NCBI GenBank assembly: GCA_036015235.1
Contig: CP107926.1
Span: 4,731,501-4,795,500, forward strand
Length of the DNA: 64,000 nt
DNA from: Streptomyces sp. NBC_00433
GTDB taxonomy: Bacteria > Actinomycetota > Actinomycetes > Streptomycetales > Streptomycetaceae
Direction: 5' to 3'
Position 1 is the first letter of the stretch. Each line of letters opens with the position of its first letter. The translations under genes were made by a program, and so were the position numbers. The notes beneath the pieces were generated by a model that did no database searches, was not told the origin of the DNA, and saw only the letters and a program-made list of their open reading frames with translations. Positions 13,223-21,491 of the stretch are shown one piece after another.

Positions 13223-15055
13223 TCAGCTCTTGATGCGGTTCGTCAGCTCGGTCACCTGGTTGTAGATGGACCGCCGCTCGGCCATCAGCGAGCGGATCTT
13301 CCGGTCGGCGTGCATCACCGTGGTGTGGTCGCGGCCGCCGAAGAGGGCGCCGATCTTGGGCAGCGACAGGTCGGTCAGCTCCCGGCACAGATACATGGCG
13401 ATCTGCCGCGCGGTGACCAGCACCCGGCTGCGCGAGGAGCCGGACAGGTCGTCCACCGCCAGCCCGAAGTAGGCCGCGGTCTCCGCCATGATCGCGGTGC
13501 CGCTGATCTCGGGCACCGAGTCCTCGCCGCCCGGGATCAGGTCCTTCAGCACGATCTCGGTGAGCTGCAGGTCCACCGGCTGCCGGTTGAGGCTCGCGAA
13601 GGCGGTGACCCGGATCAGCGCGCCCTCCAGCTCCCGGATGTTGCGGGAGATCCGCGAGGCGATGAATTCCAGCACCTCGGGCGGCGCGTTCAGCTGCTCC
13701 TGGACCGCCTTCTTGCGCAGGATCGCGATCCGGGTCTCCAGCTCGGGCGGCTGGACGTCGGTGATCAGGCCCCACTCGAAGCGGTTGCGCAGCCGGTCCT
13801 CCAGGGTGACCAGCTGCTTGGGCGGCCGGTCGGAGGACAGCACGATCTGCTTGTTGGCGTTGTGCAGGGTGTTGAAGGTGTGGAAGAACTCCTCCTGCGT
13901 CGACTCCTTGCTCGCCAGGAACTGGATGTCGTCGACCAGCAGGATGTCCATGTCGCGGTAGCGCTTGCGGAAGGCGTCCGCCTTGCCGTCCCTGATGGAG
14001 TTGATGAACTCGTTGGTGAACTCCTCCGAGCTGACGTACCTGACCCGGGTGCCCGGGTAGAGGCTCCGCGCGTAGTGCCCGATCGCGTGCAGGAGGTGCG
14101 TCTTGCCGAGTCCGGACTCGCCGTAGATGAACAGCGGGTTGTACGCCTTGGCCGGCGCCTCGGCCACCGCGACCGCCGCGGCGTGCGCGAAGCGGTTGGA
14201 GGCACCGATCACGAAGGTGTCGAAGAGGTACTTCGGGTTGAGGCGGGCGGTGGGCTCCACGGCCCCGCCGCCGCTTCCGCCGCCCCCTCCCGCGCCACTG
14301 CTGCCGCCGGGGGGCGGCGGGACCGCCGAGGACCGCTCGGGGCGGGAGGCGGGCGACTGCGGCCCCTGCGGCGGGTAGCCGCCGGGGCCGGGCCCGTACG
14401 GGCGGTCGGCGGGGTGCGCCTGGTGCGGTACGGCCGGGTAGCCGCCGTCGAGGCGGTCGGGCCGGTAGCGGTCCCGGTCGCCTCGGGTGTCGCGATGGTC
14501 ACGGTCGTCGTGGCGGCCGCGCGGGTCCCTGGGGTCGCGGTGGTCGCGCCCGTCGAGCCGGTCCCGCTGGTCGCGCGGGTCCCTGAGGTCGCGGTCGTCC
14601 CGGTCGCCGCGCGGATCGCGGTCGCCGCGGCCGTCCCGGGCGTCGGAGTACGCGTCCGGCCTGCGGTCCTGGAAACCGCCGCCCGCCGGCGCCCCCCAGT
14701 TCCCCAGGCCCGGCTGCTGCCACTCGTCCTCGGGTGTGCGCGGCGGCCAGTCGTCCGTACCGCCGTCCGGCTGGTCCTGCTCGCCGCCGGACGCGACCGC
14801 GATGGCGATCCCCACCGTGTGACCGAACTCATGGCTGAGCACATCCGTGATCAGCTGCTTGAGCTGCTGGCCCTCGAGGATCTTCTTGGCGTATTCGTTC
14901 GGCGCCGACAGCACGGCGGTGCCGGCGACGAGCGCCAGCGGCTGGATGCGCCGGAGCCATTCCGCGTGCGTCGGCTTCAGGTCCTCGCTGTCCACCAGCA
15001 GTTTCCGGAGCACTTGTGGCCAGACTGCGGCAAGATCGGCGGATACGTCAGCCAC
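13223..15055 (-). CDS. dnaA: Chromosomal replication initiator DnaA
   Basis: A 610-residue AAA+ initiator that binds oriC boxes and opens the origin. Domain I (about 1-90) is the DciA/DnaB contact. Domain II (about 95-270) is unusually long, dominated by Arg-Asp runs and then Pro/Gly/Ser; long domain II is typical of streptomycetes. Domain III has Walker A GESGLGKTHL (near 311) and Walker B ILLVDDIQF. Domain IV carries the box-binding signature GGRDHTTVMHADRKI. GTG 15053-15055 is preceded by GAGAG. Transcription runs toward oriC. Confidence 0.98.
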   Translation of the reverse strand: MADVSADLAAVWPQVLRKLLVDSEDLKPTHAEWLRRIQPLALVAGTAVLSAPNEYAKKILEGQQLKQLITDVLSHEFGHTVGIAIAVASGGEQDQPDGGTDDWPPRTPEDEWQQPGLGNWGAPAGGGFQDRRPDAYSDARDGRGDRDPRGDRDDRDLRDPRDQRDRLDGRDHRDPRDPRGRHDDRDHRDTRGDRDRYRPDRLDGGYPAVPHQAHPADRPYGPGPGGYPPQGPQSPASRPERSSAVPPPPGGSSGAGGGGGSGGGAVEPTARLNPKYLFDTFVIGASNRFAHAAAVAVAEAPAKAYNPLFIYGESGLGKTHLLHAIGHYARSLYPGTRVRYVSSEEFTNEFINSIRDGKADAFRKRYRDMDILLVDDIQFLASKESTQEEFFHTFNTLHNANKQIVLSSDRPPKQLVTLEDRLRNRFEWGLITDVQPPELETRIAILRKKAVQEQLNAPPEVLEFIASRISRNIRELEGALIRVTAFASLNRQPVDLQLTEIVLKDLIPGGEDSVPEISGTAIMAETAAYFGLAVDDLSGSSRSRVLVTARQIAMYLCRELTDLSLPKIGALFGGRDHTTVMHADRKIRSLMAERRSIYNQVTELTNRIKS

Positions 15056-15444
15056 AGGGCACGCTCTCTCGGTTGCTTAGTTGCGTAGGTGGTGCAGCGA
15101 ACTCCCGCAGACGTGTGGACCTCGGCAGGGGCGGGAAGAGTACGGAGTTCAGCCACGGTAATCAGCGCGGCATGCGTGGTTCAAGTCGTTGTCCACAGGC
15201 TGTGTACAAATGGCGGGGGCGCGCCGCCGGGTTTGACCGGATGGCCTAGCCGCACGTACCGTATCGAGGTCGAGTTGTCGATGGCTGCTGCCGCCTGCCT
15301 ACCGATGGGCGAGGATCTTCCGACGCGTTAACGCTGCCGGGTGATCGTCAAGCGGTGCACCCGTTTGGTCCGCGAGCTTTTCGTGGGCGCACGGTGACAG
15401 CCAGGCGACGCCCCGCCGGACACGATCTCTCCTGGAGCCCCCGA
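15056..15444. promoter_or_regulatory. Divergent dnaA / rpmH promoter region
   Basis: 389 bases without a gene. Facing dnaA: TTGAAC (15179-15184 complement) and TACCGT (15155-15160 complement) with 18 bp between them. Facing rpmH: TTGACC (15233-15238) and TACCGT (15257-15262), also 18 bp apart. Two DnaA boxes lie between the promoters at 15189-15209. Confidence 0.65.
15189..15209. promoter_or_regulatory. DnaA-box pair at the dnaA promoter
   Basis: A perfect TTGTCCACA at 15189-15197 and TGTGTACAA at 15201-15209 in opposite orientation, immediately upstream of the dnaA -35. This is the layout of the autorepression site described for Streptomyces dnaA. Confidence 0.8.
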
Positions 15445-15582
15445 GTGAGCAAGCGCACCTTCCAGCCGAACAACCGCCGTCGCGCCAAGACCCACGGCTT
15501 CCGCCTGCGGATGCGTACGCGTGCGGGTCGCGCGATCCTCGCTACCCGCCGTGGCAAGGGCCGCGCGCGCCTGTCCGCCTGA
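15445..15582 (+). CDS. rpmH: 50S ribosomal protein bL34
   Basis: A 45-residue, very basic protein of the large ribosomal subunit: SKRTFQPNNRRRAKTHGF and then RTRAGRAILATRRGKGRARLSA. GTG 15445 is chosen because GGAG lies just upstream and the result has exactly the family length; an ATG 90 bases upstream would add an unrelated N-terminus. It heads the rpmH-rnpA-yidD-yidC-khpB run. Confidence 0.97.
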   Translation: MSKRTFQPNNRRRAKTHGFRLRMRTRAGRAILATRRGKGRARLSA

Positions 15583-15601
15583 TTGCCTCAGGTCTGATGC
15601 C

Positions 15602-16000
15602 GTGCTGCCCACCGAGAATCGGCTGAGGCGGCGCCAGGACTTCGCGACGGCGGTTCGCCGTGGACGCCGGGCGGGCCGCCCGCTGCTGGTCGTCCATCTG
15701 CGTCGAGACGCCACGGACCCGCACGTGCCGGGGGAGAGCACTCCCCCGGCACGTGCGGGTTTCGTCGTGAGCAAGGCAGTCGGCGGCGCGGTACAACGGA
15801 ATCGGGTAAAGCGCAAACTGCGTCATCTCGTCCGGGCGCGTCTGTCCCTGCTGCCCCCCGGTAGCCTGGTAGTGGTACGCGCGCTTCCCGACGCGGGGAA
15901 CGCGGACCAAGCACAGCTGGCCCTCGACCTGGACGCCGCACTGGAGCGGCTGCTGGGCCGTGACACCCATGGCGACGCCGAGGGGAGGGTGGCTCAATGA
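15602..16000 (+). CDS. rnpA: Ribonuclease P protein component
   Basis: A 132-residue protein subunit of RNase P, which assists the catalytic RNA in trimming tRNA 5' ends. It starts VLPTENRLRRRQDFATAVRRG; the RNR signature is in VQRNRVKRKLRHLVR. GTG 15602 gives the expected start 19 bases after rpmH; an upstream in-frame ATG would overlap rpmH with unlikely sequence. There is a non-conserved insertion (DATDPHVPGESTPPA). The stop overlaps yidD by 4 bases. Confidence 0.95.
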   Translation: MLPTENRLRRRQDFATAVRRGRRAGRPLLVVHLRRDATDPHVPGESTPPARAGFVVSKAVGGAVQRNRVKRKLRHLVRARLSLLPPGSLVVVRALPDAGNADQAQLALDLDAALERLLGRDTHGDAEGRVAQ

Positions 16001-16314
16001 AATACCCACTGCTGGCACTGATCAAGCTGTACCAGTGGACGATCAGTCCACTGCTCGGCCCGGTGTGCCGGTATTACCCGTCGTGTTCCCACTACGGGTA
16101 CACCGCCATCGACCGGCATGGCGCGGTCAAGGGCACCGCCCTTACCGCGTGGCGCATCCTCCGGTGCAACCCTTGGTCGCCAGGCGGAGTGGACCATGTC
16201 CCGCCGCGTAAGCGGCCGCCATGGCACGAACTGCTGCGCCGCACACTGCGGGGCGGCTCCGACGGGCCCGTCACGCCCGAGCCCACCGGACCCTCTCACG
16301 CCCAAGGAGCCTGA
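15997..16314 (+). CDS. yidD: Membrane protein insertion efficiency factor YidD
   Basis: A 105-residue YidD/DUF37 protein that aids YidC-dependent membrane insertion. The core is LIKLYQWTISPLLGPVCRYY, then PSCSHYGYTAI and WRILRCNPWSPGGVDHVP, with the three conserved Cys. An N-terminal amphipathic helix lies at the inner membrane face. The start overlaps the rnpA stop (ATGA) and yidC starts 2 bases after its stop. Confidence 0.95.
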   Translation: MKYPLLALIKLYQWTISPLLGPVCRYYPSCSHYGYTAIDRHGAVKGTALTAWRILRCNPWSPGGVDHVPPRKRPPWHELLRRTLRGGSDGPVTPEPTGPSHAQGA

Positions 16315-16316
16315 CC

Positions 16317-17579
16317 GTGGGGATCCTGAACCCCCTATACGACGCAGTGTCGTGGATCATCGTCCAGTTCCACGCGTTCTACAGCCTGATCTTCGACAAG
16401 GACAGCGGTTGGGCGTGGGGTCTGTCCATCGTCTCGCTGGTGGTCCTGATCCGGATCTGCCTGATCCCGCTGTTCGTCAAGCAGATCAAGTCCACGCGGA
16501 ACATGCAGGCGCTCCAGCCCAAGATGAAGGCGATCCAGGAGCGCTACAAGAACGACCGCCAGAAGCAGTCCGAAGAGATGATGAAGCTGTACAAGGAGAC
16601 GGGTACCAACCCGCTCTCCTCGTGCCTGCCGATTCTGGCGCAGTCCCCGTTCTTCTTCGCGCTCTACCACGTGCTCAGCAACGTCGCGAAGGGCAACGAG
16701 GTCGGTGTCATCCACCTCAACCTCGTCCACAGCGCGCAGAAGGCCCACATCATCGGAGCCCCGCTGGCGGCGAAGTTCACCGACGGCGCCGCGAAGGTCC
16801 ACGTGCTCGGCGCGACCCTGACCGATGTGCGGCTTGTCACCATTGTGATGATCCTCATGATGTCGGCCTCGCAGTTCTACACGCAGCGCCAGCTGATGAC
16901 GAAGAACGTCGACATGACGGTGAAGACCCCGTTCATGCAGCAGCAGAAGATGCTGATGTACGTCTTCCCGGTGATCTTCGCCGTGATGGGTATCAACTTC
17001 CCCGTCGGTGTCCTCATCTACTGGCTGACCACCAACGTGTGGACCATGGGCCAGCAGATGTTCGTGATCTACCGCAACCCCACTCCCGGCAGCCTGGCCT
17101 TCCAGCAGCGCCAGGAGCGGCTGCGGGCCAAGGGCAAGCTGGTCGAGGCGCCCGAGGAGGTCGCCGCCAAGGAGGCGGTCGAGGTCGCGCGTGCCAACCG
17201 CACCCAGCCCAAGCGGCAGCCGAAGGCCAAGCGCCAGACCGGAGCCGCCCCCGGCGGTCCCGGAGCGCCCCGGGCGGGCAGCTCGGCGGGCACTTCCGTC
17301 GGCGACGCCGACAGCTCCGGCAGCTCCGGTAGCGATACCGGGGCTGACGCACCCGGCCCGGAGAAGTCCGCGGCCGGCGGTGCGAAGGAAGGCGGCCCGA
17401 AGTCGGGCGGCGCCCCCAAGAGCGGTGCTCCCAGGTCCGGTGGCGGCAAGGGCAGCGGCGGCGCACCGCGCGCCGGTGCTCCGAGGGCGGGCGGTCAGAA
17501 GCAGGGCGGCGGCACGCCGGGTAAGCAGCCCGGCGGGGCCAAGGCCAAGCCGACCAACCTGTCGTCGAAGAAGAAGTAA
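16317..17579 (+). CDS. yidC: Membrane protein insertase YidC/Oxa1
   Basis: A 420-residue insertase for small membrane proteins. GTG 16317 follows CAAGGAG. It has an N-terminal helix, then the conserved basic loop (IRICLIPLFVKQIKSTRNM) and coiled cytoplasmic region, and four further membrane segments, including NPLSSCLPILAQSPFFFAL and FPVGVLIYWLTTN. It has no large periplasmic P1 domain, as usual in Gram-positives. Residues beyond about 285 form a long Lys/Gly/Ala/Ser-rich tail ending SSKKK, probably ribosome-facing. It belongs to the rnpA-yidD-yidC-khpB unit. Confidence 0.96.
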   Translation: MGILNPLYDAVSWIIVQFHAFYSLIFDKDSGWAWGLSIVSLVVLIRICLIPLFVKQIKSTRNMQALQPKMKAIQERYKNDRQKQSEEMMKLYKETGTNPLSSCLPILAQSPFFFALYHVLSNVAKGNEVGVIHLNLVHSAQKAHIIGAPLAAKFTDGAAKVHVLGATLTDVRLVTIVMILMMSASQFYTQRQLMTKNVDMTVKTPFMQQQKMLMYVFPVIFAVMGINFPVGVLIYWLTTNVWTMGQQMFVIYRNPTPGSLAFQQRQERLRAKGKLVEAPEEVAAKEAVEVARANRTQPKRQPKAKRQTGAAPGGPGAPRAGSSAGTSVGDADSSGSSGSDTGADAPGPEKSAAGGAKEGGPKSGGAPKSGAPRSGGGKGSGGAPRAGAPRAGGQKQGGGTPGKQPGGAKAKPTNLSSKKK

Positions 17580-17594
17580 GAGGAGAGTCCAGGC

Positions 17595-18113
17595 GTGAGC
17601 GACGTCAACACCACCACGGCACCCGACAGCGGCTCGTCCGCGACTCTGACCCGGCTGGAGCAGGAGGGTGAGATCGCGGCGGACTACCTGGAGGGGCTGC
17701 TGGACATCGCCGACCTCGACGGTGACATCGACATGGATGTCGAGGGCGAGCGTGCGTCGGTGTCGATCATCGGCGACACCTCCACCCGCGAGCTGACCAA
17801 GCTCGTCGGGCGGGACGGCGAGGTGCTGGAGGCGCTGCAGGAGCTGACCCGGCTCGCGGTGCACCGGGAGACCGGCGAGCGCAGCAGGCTGATGCTGGAC
17901 ATCGCCGGTTTCCGGGCCCGCAAGCGCGCCGAGCTGGCACAGCTGGGTGCCGAGGCCGCAGCCGAGGCCAAGGAGACCGGTCAGCCGGTGAAGCTGGACC
18001 CGATGACGCCCTTCGAGCGCAAGGTCGTGCACGACGCGGTCGCCGCGGCGGGTCTGCGCAGCGAGTCCGAGGGCGAGGAGCCCCAGCGCAGGGTGGTCGT
18101 CCTGCCGGTCTGA
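17595..18113 (+). CDS. khpB: RNA-binding protein KhpB/Jag (KH and R3H)
   Basis: A 172-residue RNA-binding protein. GTG 17595 follows AGGAGAG, 15 bases after yidC. The KH domain lies at about 30-100 (LVGRDGEVLEALQELTRLAV carries its GxxG-like loop), and the R3H domain at about 105-165 (RSRLMLDIAGFRARKRAEL, then MTPFERKVVHDAV). It lacks the N-terminal Jag domain of Firmicutes. Family members bind RNA with KhpA and affect cell elongation and division. Confidence 0.93.
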   Translation: MSDVNTTTAPDSGSSATLTRLEQEGEIAADYLEGLLDIADLDGDIDMDVEGERASVSIIGDTSTRELTKLVGRDGEVLEALQELTRLAVHRETGERSRLMLDIAGFRARKRAELAQLGAEAAAEAKETGQPVKLDPMTPFERKVVHDAVAAAGLRSESEGEEPQRRVVVLPV

Positions 18114-18135
18114 CCGGCTGTTCGCCCCGATCGAT

Positions 18136-18163
18136 CGGCCCCGTCTGCTCGCAGGCGGGGCCG
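18136..18163 (+). terminator. Terminator after khpB
   Basis: CGGCCCCGTCTGC pairs with GCAGGCGGGGCCG (one G-U wobble) around a tight loop, 23 bases beyond the khpB stop. It separates the rpmH-khpB unit from rsmG. Confidence 0.75.
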
Positions 18164-18221
18164 AAGCTTGTCAGCCTGGAAATGAACGAACGCGTGCGAG
18201 AACCGAGGAAAGGACAGTCCC

Positions 18222-18965
18222 GTGACGGAGGCAGCAGCGGAGCTTCCCGCGCCGCCCGAGCAGGCCGGGGTGGTGTTCGGCGAGCGGTTCGCCGATGCGC
18301 TGCGCTATGCCGAGCTGCTGGCGGATGCCGGGGTGCAACGCGGTCTGATCGGTCCGCGCGAGGTGCCCCGGTTGTGGGAGCGGCATCTGCTGAACTGTGC
18401 GGTGCTCTCCGAGGTGATCGACGAGGACGTGTCGGTCTGCGATGTGGGCTCGGGTGCCGGCCTGCCCGGCATTCCGCTGGCCCTGGCCCGCCCGGACCTG
18501 GAGATCACCCTCCTGGAGCCGCTGCTGCGCCGTACGACCTTCCTGGAGGAGGTGGTACGGCTGCTGGGGCTGGCCAATGTGACGGTGGTTCGCGGCCGGG
18601 CCGAGGAGATGGTGGGCAAGCTGCCGCCGGTGGACGTGGTGACCGCTCGCGCGGTCGCGCCGCTGGAGCGGCTGGCCGGCTGGGGCCTGCCGCTGCTGCG
18701 CCCGCACGGTGAGATGGCGGTACTGAAGGGCGACACCGCCGAGGAGGAGCTGAAGGCGGCCAGGGCGGCGCTCGGCCGGCTGGGCGCGGTGAGCGCCTCG
18801 GTGACCCAGGTCGGCGCCGGCGTGGTCGATCCGTTGTCCACAGTCGTCCGGGTCCTGGTGGGGGAAAGTCCCGGCGGAGTGCGGGCGGCCACCCGGCGGG
18901 CGAAGGCTGCCCGTGCCAGCAGGACACCGCGCCCCGGCGGCACCTCGGGGCGCCGACGCCGCTGA
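18222..18965 (+). CDS. rsmG: 16S rRNA m7G527 methyltransferase RsmG
   Basis: A 247-residue SAM-dependent methyltransferase (GidB) that modifies G527 of 16S rRNA; loss gives low-level streptomycin resistance in known bacteria. The SAM motif is VCDVGSGAGLPGIPLALA, preceded by the typical LWERHLLNCAVL. The C-terminal ~30 residues are a basic tail. GTG 18222 follows AAAGGACAG. A perfect DnaA box (TTGTCCACA, 18834-18842) lies inside the coding sequence near its end. parA and parB follow. Confidence 0.96.
   Translation: MTEAAAELPAPPEQAGVVFGERFADALRYAELLADAGVQRGLIGPREVPRLWERHLLNCAVLSEVIDEDVSVCDVGSGAGLPGIPLALARPDLEITLLEPLLRRTTFLEEVVRLLGLANVTVVRGRAEEMVGKLPPVDVVTARAVAPLERLAGWGLPLLRPHGEMAVLKGDTAEEELKAARAALGRLGAVSASVTQVGAGVVDPLSTVVRVLVGESPGGVRAATRRAKAARASRTPRPGGTSGRRRR
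18834..18842 (+). promoter_or_regulatory. DnaA box inside rsmG
   Basis: A perfect TTGTCCACA within the coding sequence (residues P-L-S-T). A single intragenic box may be chance. Confidence 0.4.
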
Positions 18966-19039
18966 GCGGCTGGCTGCAAACGGCCAAAACAGCACAATCC
19001 GGAGTGTCTGCCGGGATACCGGCATGGCGCGGCGCATCG

Positions 19040-19055
19040 TGTTCCACGTGAAACG
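19040..19055. other. parS site 1
   Basis: TGTTCCACGTGAAACG: 14-bp core with one asymmetry, between rsmG and parA. Confidence 0.9.
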
Positions 19056-19138
19056 TCGCTCACTGCTTCCAGGAGTCCTCAGCCGCGGTCGCGCCGCGGC
19101 TGAGGCGCGCGCCAACAAACCGTCCAAGGCCAATTCGG

Positions 19139-19165
19139 CTGTGGATAACCGGGATTTATCCACAG
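19139..19165. promoter_or_regulatory. Inverted DnaA-box pair upstream of parA
   Basis: CTGTGGATAA (19139-19148) and TTATCCACAG (19156-19165) form a perfect 10-bp inverted repeat with 7 bases between, each arm holding a perfect TTATCCACA box. It lies 36 bases before the parA start, so DnaA could control parAB. A hairpin reading is also possible. Confidence 0.55.
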
Positions 19166-19200
19166 CCGGACGGGGCTCGCTGGTTCAGCACCCCTCGGGC

Positions 19201-20325
19201 ATGGCAGGCTCTCCTCATAGCGAGCCTGAAGTCGAGGAGTGTGAGTCCTTGCGGTCCGACGCCAACATCGCGGGGCCGATGGCCGACCCGGTCCCCGGTC
19301 CCCGCTCAGCTGAATCAGCGGGGGGACCACTTTCCGTGCCCCCGGGGTTCGGGAGCGGTGTTTCACGTGAAACATTGCCTCCTATGGATGACACCCCGAT
19401 CGGCCGCGCTGCCCAGATGGCCGTCGAGGCACTGAACCGCACCGGTGAGGGGCTGCCCAGACCGCCGCAGACCCGGGTGATGGTGGTCGCCAACCAGAAG
19501 GGCGGGGTCGGCAAGACCACGACCACGGTGAATCTGGCGGCCTCCCTTGCCCTGCACGGCGCCCGGGTGCTGGTGATCGACCTCGACCCACAGGGCAATG
19601 CCTCCACGGCGCTGGGGATCGACCACCACGCCGAGGTGCCGTCCATCTACGACGTGTTGGTGGAGAGCAAGCCACTGTCCGACGTCGTGCTGCCGGTGGC
19701 CGACGTCGAGGGGCTCTTCTGTGCCCCCGCCACGATCGACCTGGCCGGCGCCGAGATCGAACTGGTCTCGCTGGTGGCGCGGGAGAGCCGGCTGCAGCGG
19801 GCGATCGAGGCGTACGAGCAACCGCTGGACTATGTCCTCATCGACTGCCCGCCCTCACTCGGCCTGCTCACCGTCAACGCCCTGGTGGCCGGAGCCGAAG
19901 TCGTCATCCCGATCCAGTGCGAGTACTACGCGCTGGAGGGCCTGGGGCAGCTGTTGAAGAACGTGGACCTGGTCCGCGCTCATCTCAACCCCAAGCTCCA
20001 TGTCTCCACCATCCTGCTGACGATGTACGACGGCAGGACGCGGTTGGCCTCCCAGGTGGCGGAGGAGGTGCGCACCCACTTCGGCAAGGAGGTGCTGCGC
20101 ACCAGCATCCCCCGGTCGGTACGCATCTCCGAGGCGCCCAGCTACGGCCAGACCGTCCTGACCTACGACCCGGGCTCCAGTGGCGCGCTGTCGTATCTGG
20201 AGGCCGCCCGGGAGATGGCGCTGCGCGGCATGCCGGGTGAGGTGGCCGTCGAGTACGACCCGCAGCCGCAGGGCGAACAGCACAACGAGCAGCACCCGCA
20301 CAGCATGTCGGAGGGGATCCAGTGA
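19201..20325 (+). CDS. parA: Chromosome partitioning ATPase ParA
   Basis: A Walker-type ATPase that drives origin segregation with ParB. The deviant Walker A is KGGVGKTTTT (residues about 100-109), then LVIDLDPQGNASTALG and LIDCPPSLGLLTVNAL. ATG 19201 gives 374 residues. The N-terminal ~90 residues are an extension in which SLRSDANIAGPM and MDDTPIGRAAQMAVEAL look conserved in streptomycete ParA, so a start well upstream of the domain is likely, but no good ribosome site is seen; ATG 19384 (313 residues) is the fallback. A perfect parS lies inside the extension (19359-19374, coding VSRET). Its stop overlaps the parB GTG. Confidence 0.93.
   Translation: MAGSPHSEPEVEECESLRSDANIAGPMADPVPGPRSAESAGGPLSVPPGFGSGVSRETLPPMDDTPIGRAAQMAVEALNRTGEGLPRPPQTRVMVVANQKGGVGKTTTTVNLAASLALHGARVLVIDLDPQGNASTALGIDHHAEVPSIYDVLVESKPLSDVVLPVADVEGLFCAPATIDLAGAEIELVSLVARESRLQRAIEAYEQPLDYVLIDCPPSLGLLTVNALVAGAEVVIPIQCEYYALEGLGQLLKNVDLVRAHLNPKLHVSTILLTMYDGRTRLASQVAEEVRTHFGKEVLRTSIPRSVRISEAPSYGQTVLTYDPGSSGALSYLEAAREMALRGMPGEVAVEYDPQPQGEQHNEQHPHSMSEGIQ
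19359..19374. other. parS site 2 (inside parA)
   Basis: TGTTTCACGTGAAACA, a perfect 16-bp palindrome within the ParA N-terminal extension. Confidence 0.95.
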
Positions 20326-21416
20326 GTGATCGACGCAGAGGGCTCGGCCGTGGTCTCGGCGCGCTGATCCCAGCCGCGCCGCAGGCGACCAGCCCAACGT
20401 CCGGGACCATGCCGGTCCTGGTGCCGGACCGCGGGGTCGCGGCGGCCAAGGTGGCGGGTCTGGTGGACCGCCGGCCGCCGGAGTCCGCGCCGCCGTCGGT
20501 GGAGATCCCTGTTTCACGTGAAACAGAGCCGGACCTCTCGGCGTCGCGAGTGCCGGTCGCCGGCGCCTACTTCGCCGAGTTGGACCTCGACTCGATCACC
20601 CCCAACCCGCGGCAGCCGCGTGAGGTGTTCGACGAGGACGCGCTCAACGAGCTGATCACCTCCATCAAGGAGGTAGGTCTGCTCCAGCCGGTCGTCGTAC
20701 GGCAGATCAGCGCGGACCGCTTTGAGCTGATCATGGGCGAGCGGCGCTGGCGGGCCTGCAGGGAGGCCGGCCTGGAGCGGATTCCGGCGATCGTCCGGGC
20801 CACCGACGACGAGAAGCTCCTCCTGGACGCCCTGCTGGAGAACCTGCACCGGGCGCAGCTGAACCCGCTGGAGGAGGCGGCGGCCTACGACCAGCTGCTG
20901 CGGGACTTCTCCTGCACGCACGAGCAGCTGGCCGACCGGATCGGCCGGTCCCGCTCGCAGGTCTCCAACACCCTGCGGCTGCTGAAGCTGCCGGCGCCGG
21001 TGCAGCGCCGGGTGGCGGCCGGGGTGATCTCCTTCGGGCACGCCCGCGCGCTGCTCGCACTGGACGACTCCGAGGCCCAGGACAAGCTGGCGCTCCGGAT
21101 CGTCGCGGAGGAACTGTCAGTCCGCACGGTCGAGGAGATCGTGAAGCTGATGAACAGCGAGCCGAAGTCCGCCAAGAAGTCGGCGGCACCGCGGGCCGGC
21201 CGTCGAGTCTCCCCGGCGCTCACTCATCTGGCCACCCGGCTCTCCGATCGCTTCGACACCCGGGTGAAGGTGGATCTGGGTCAGAAGCGGGGAAAGATCG
21301 TGGTGGAGTTCGCCTCGATAGAGGATCTGGAGCGCATCCTCGGCGCGATGGCACCGGGCGAGGGCAACGTCCTGGAGAACCGGCTGGACGACGAGGCCGA
21401 GGACGACGACGAGTGA
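20322..21416 (+). CDS. parB: Chromosome partitioning protein ParB
   Basis: A 364-residue parS-binding CTPase clamp. GTG 20322 overlaps the parA stop (GTGA). The N-terminus RRGLGRGLGALIP is the usual ParA-contact region. The ParB/Srx CTP-binding domain has the box GERRWRACREAGL preceded by NPRQPREVF. The helix-turn-helix that reads parS is in EQLADRIGRSRSQVSNTLRLL. The C-terminal dimer domain is at about 300-355, with an acidic end. parS site 3 lies in its own coding sequence (20510-20525, coding VSRET). Confidence 0.98.
   Translation: MSDRRRGLGRGLGALIPAAPQATSPTSGTMPVLVPDRGVAAAKVAGLVDRRPPESAPPSVEIPVSRETEPDLSASRVPVAGAYFAELDLDSITPNPRQPREVFDEDALNELITSIKEVGLLQPVVVRQISADRFELIMGERRWRACREAGLERIPAIVRATDDEKLLLDALLENLHRAQLNPLEEAAAYDQLLRDFSCTHEQLADRIGRSRSQVSNTLRLLKLPAPVQRRVAAGVISFGHARALLALDDSEAQDKLALRIVAEELSVRTVEEIVKLMNSEPKSAKKSAAPRAGRRVSPALTHLATRLSDRFDTRVKVDLGQKRGKIVVEFASIEDLERILGAMAPGEGNVLENRLDDEAEDDDE
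20510..20525. other. parS site 3 (inside parB)
   Basis: TGTTTCACGTGAAACA, a perfect 16-bp palindrome within parB. Confidence 0.95.
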
Positions 21417-21420
21417 CACC

Positions 21421-21453
21421 GTGGCACCCCGGTCCTGAGTATCGGGGTGCCAC
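21421..21453 (+). terminator. Terminator after parB
   Basis: GTGGCACCCCG and CGGGGTGCCAC, 11-bp stem and 11-nt loop, 5 bases beyond the parB stop. Confidence 0.75.
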
Positions 21454-21491
21454 CGCAGTTCGGTCAGCGACAGGAATGGGGTCCTTGCCAG

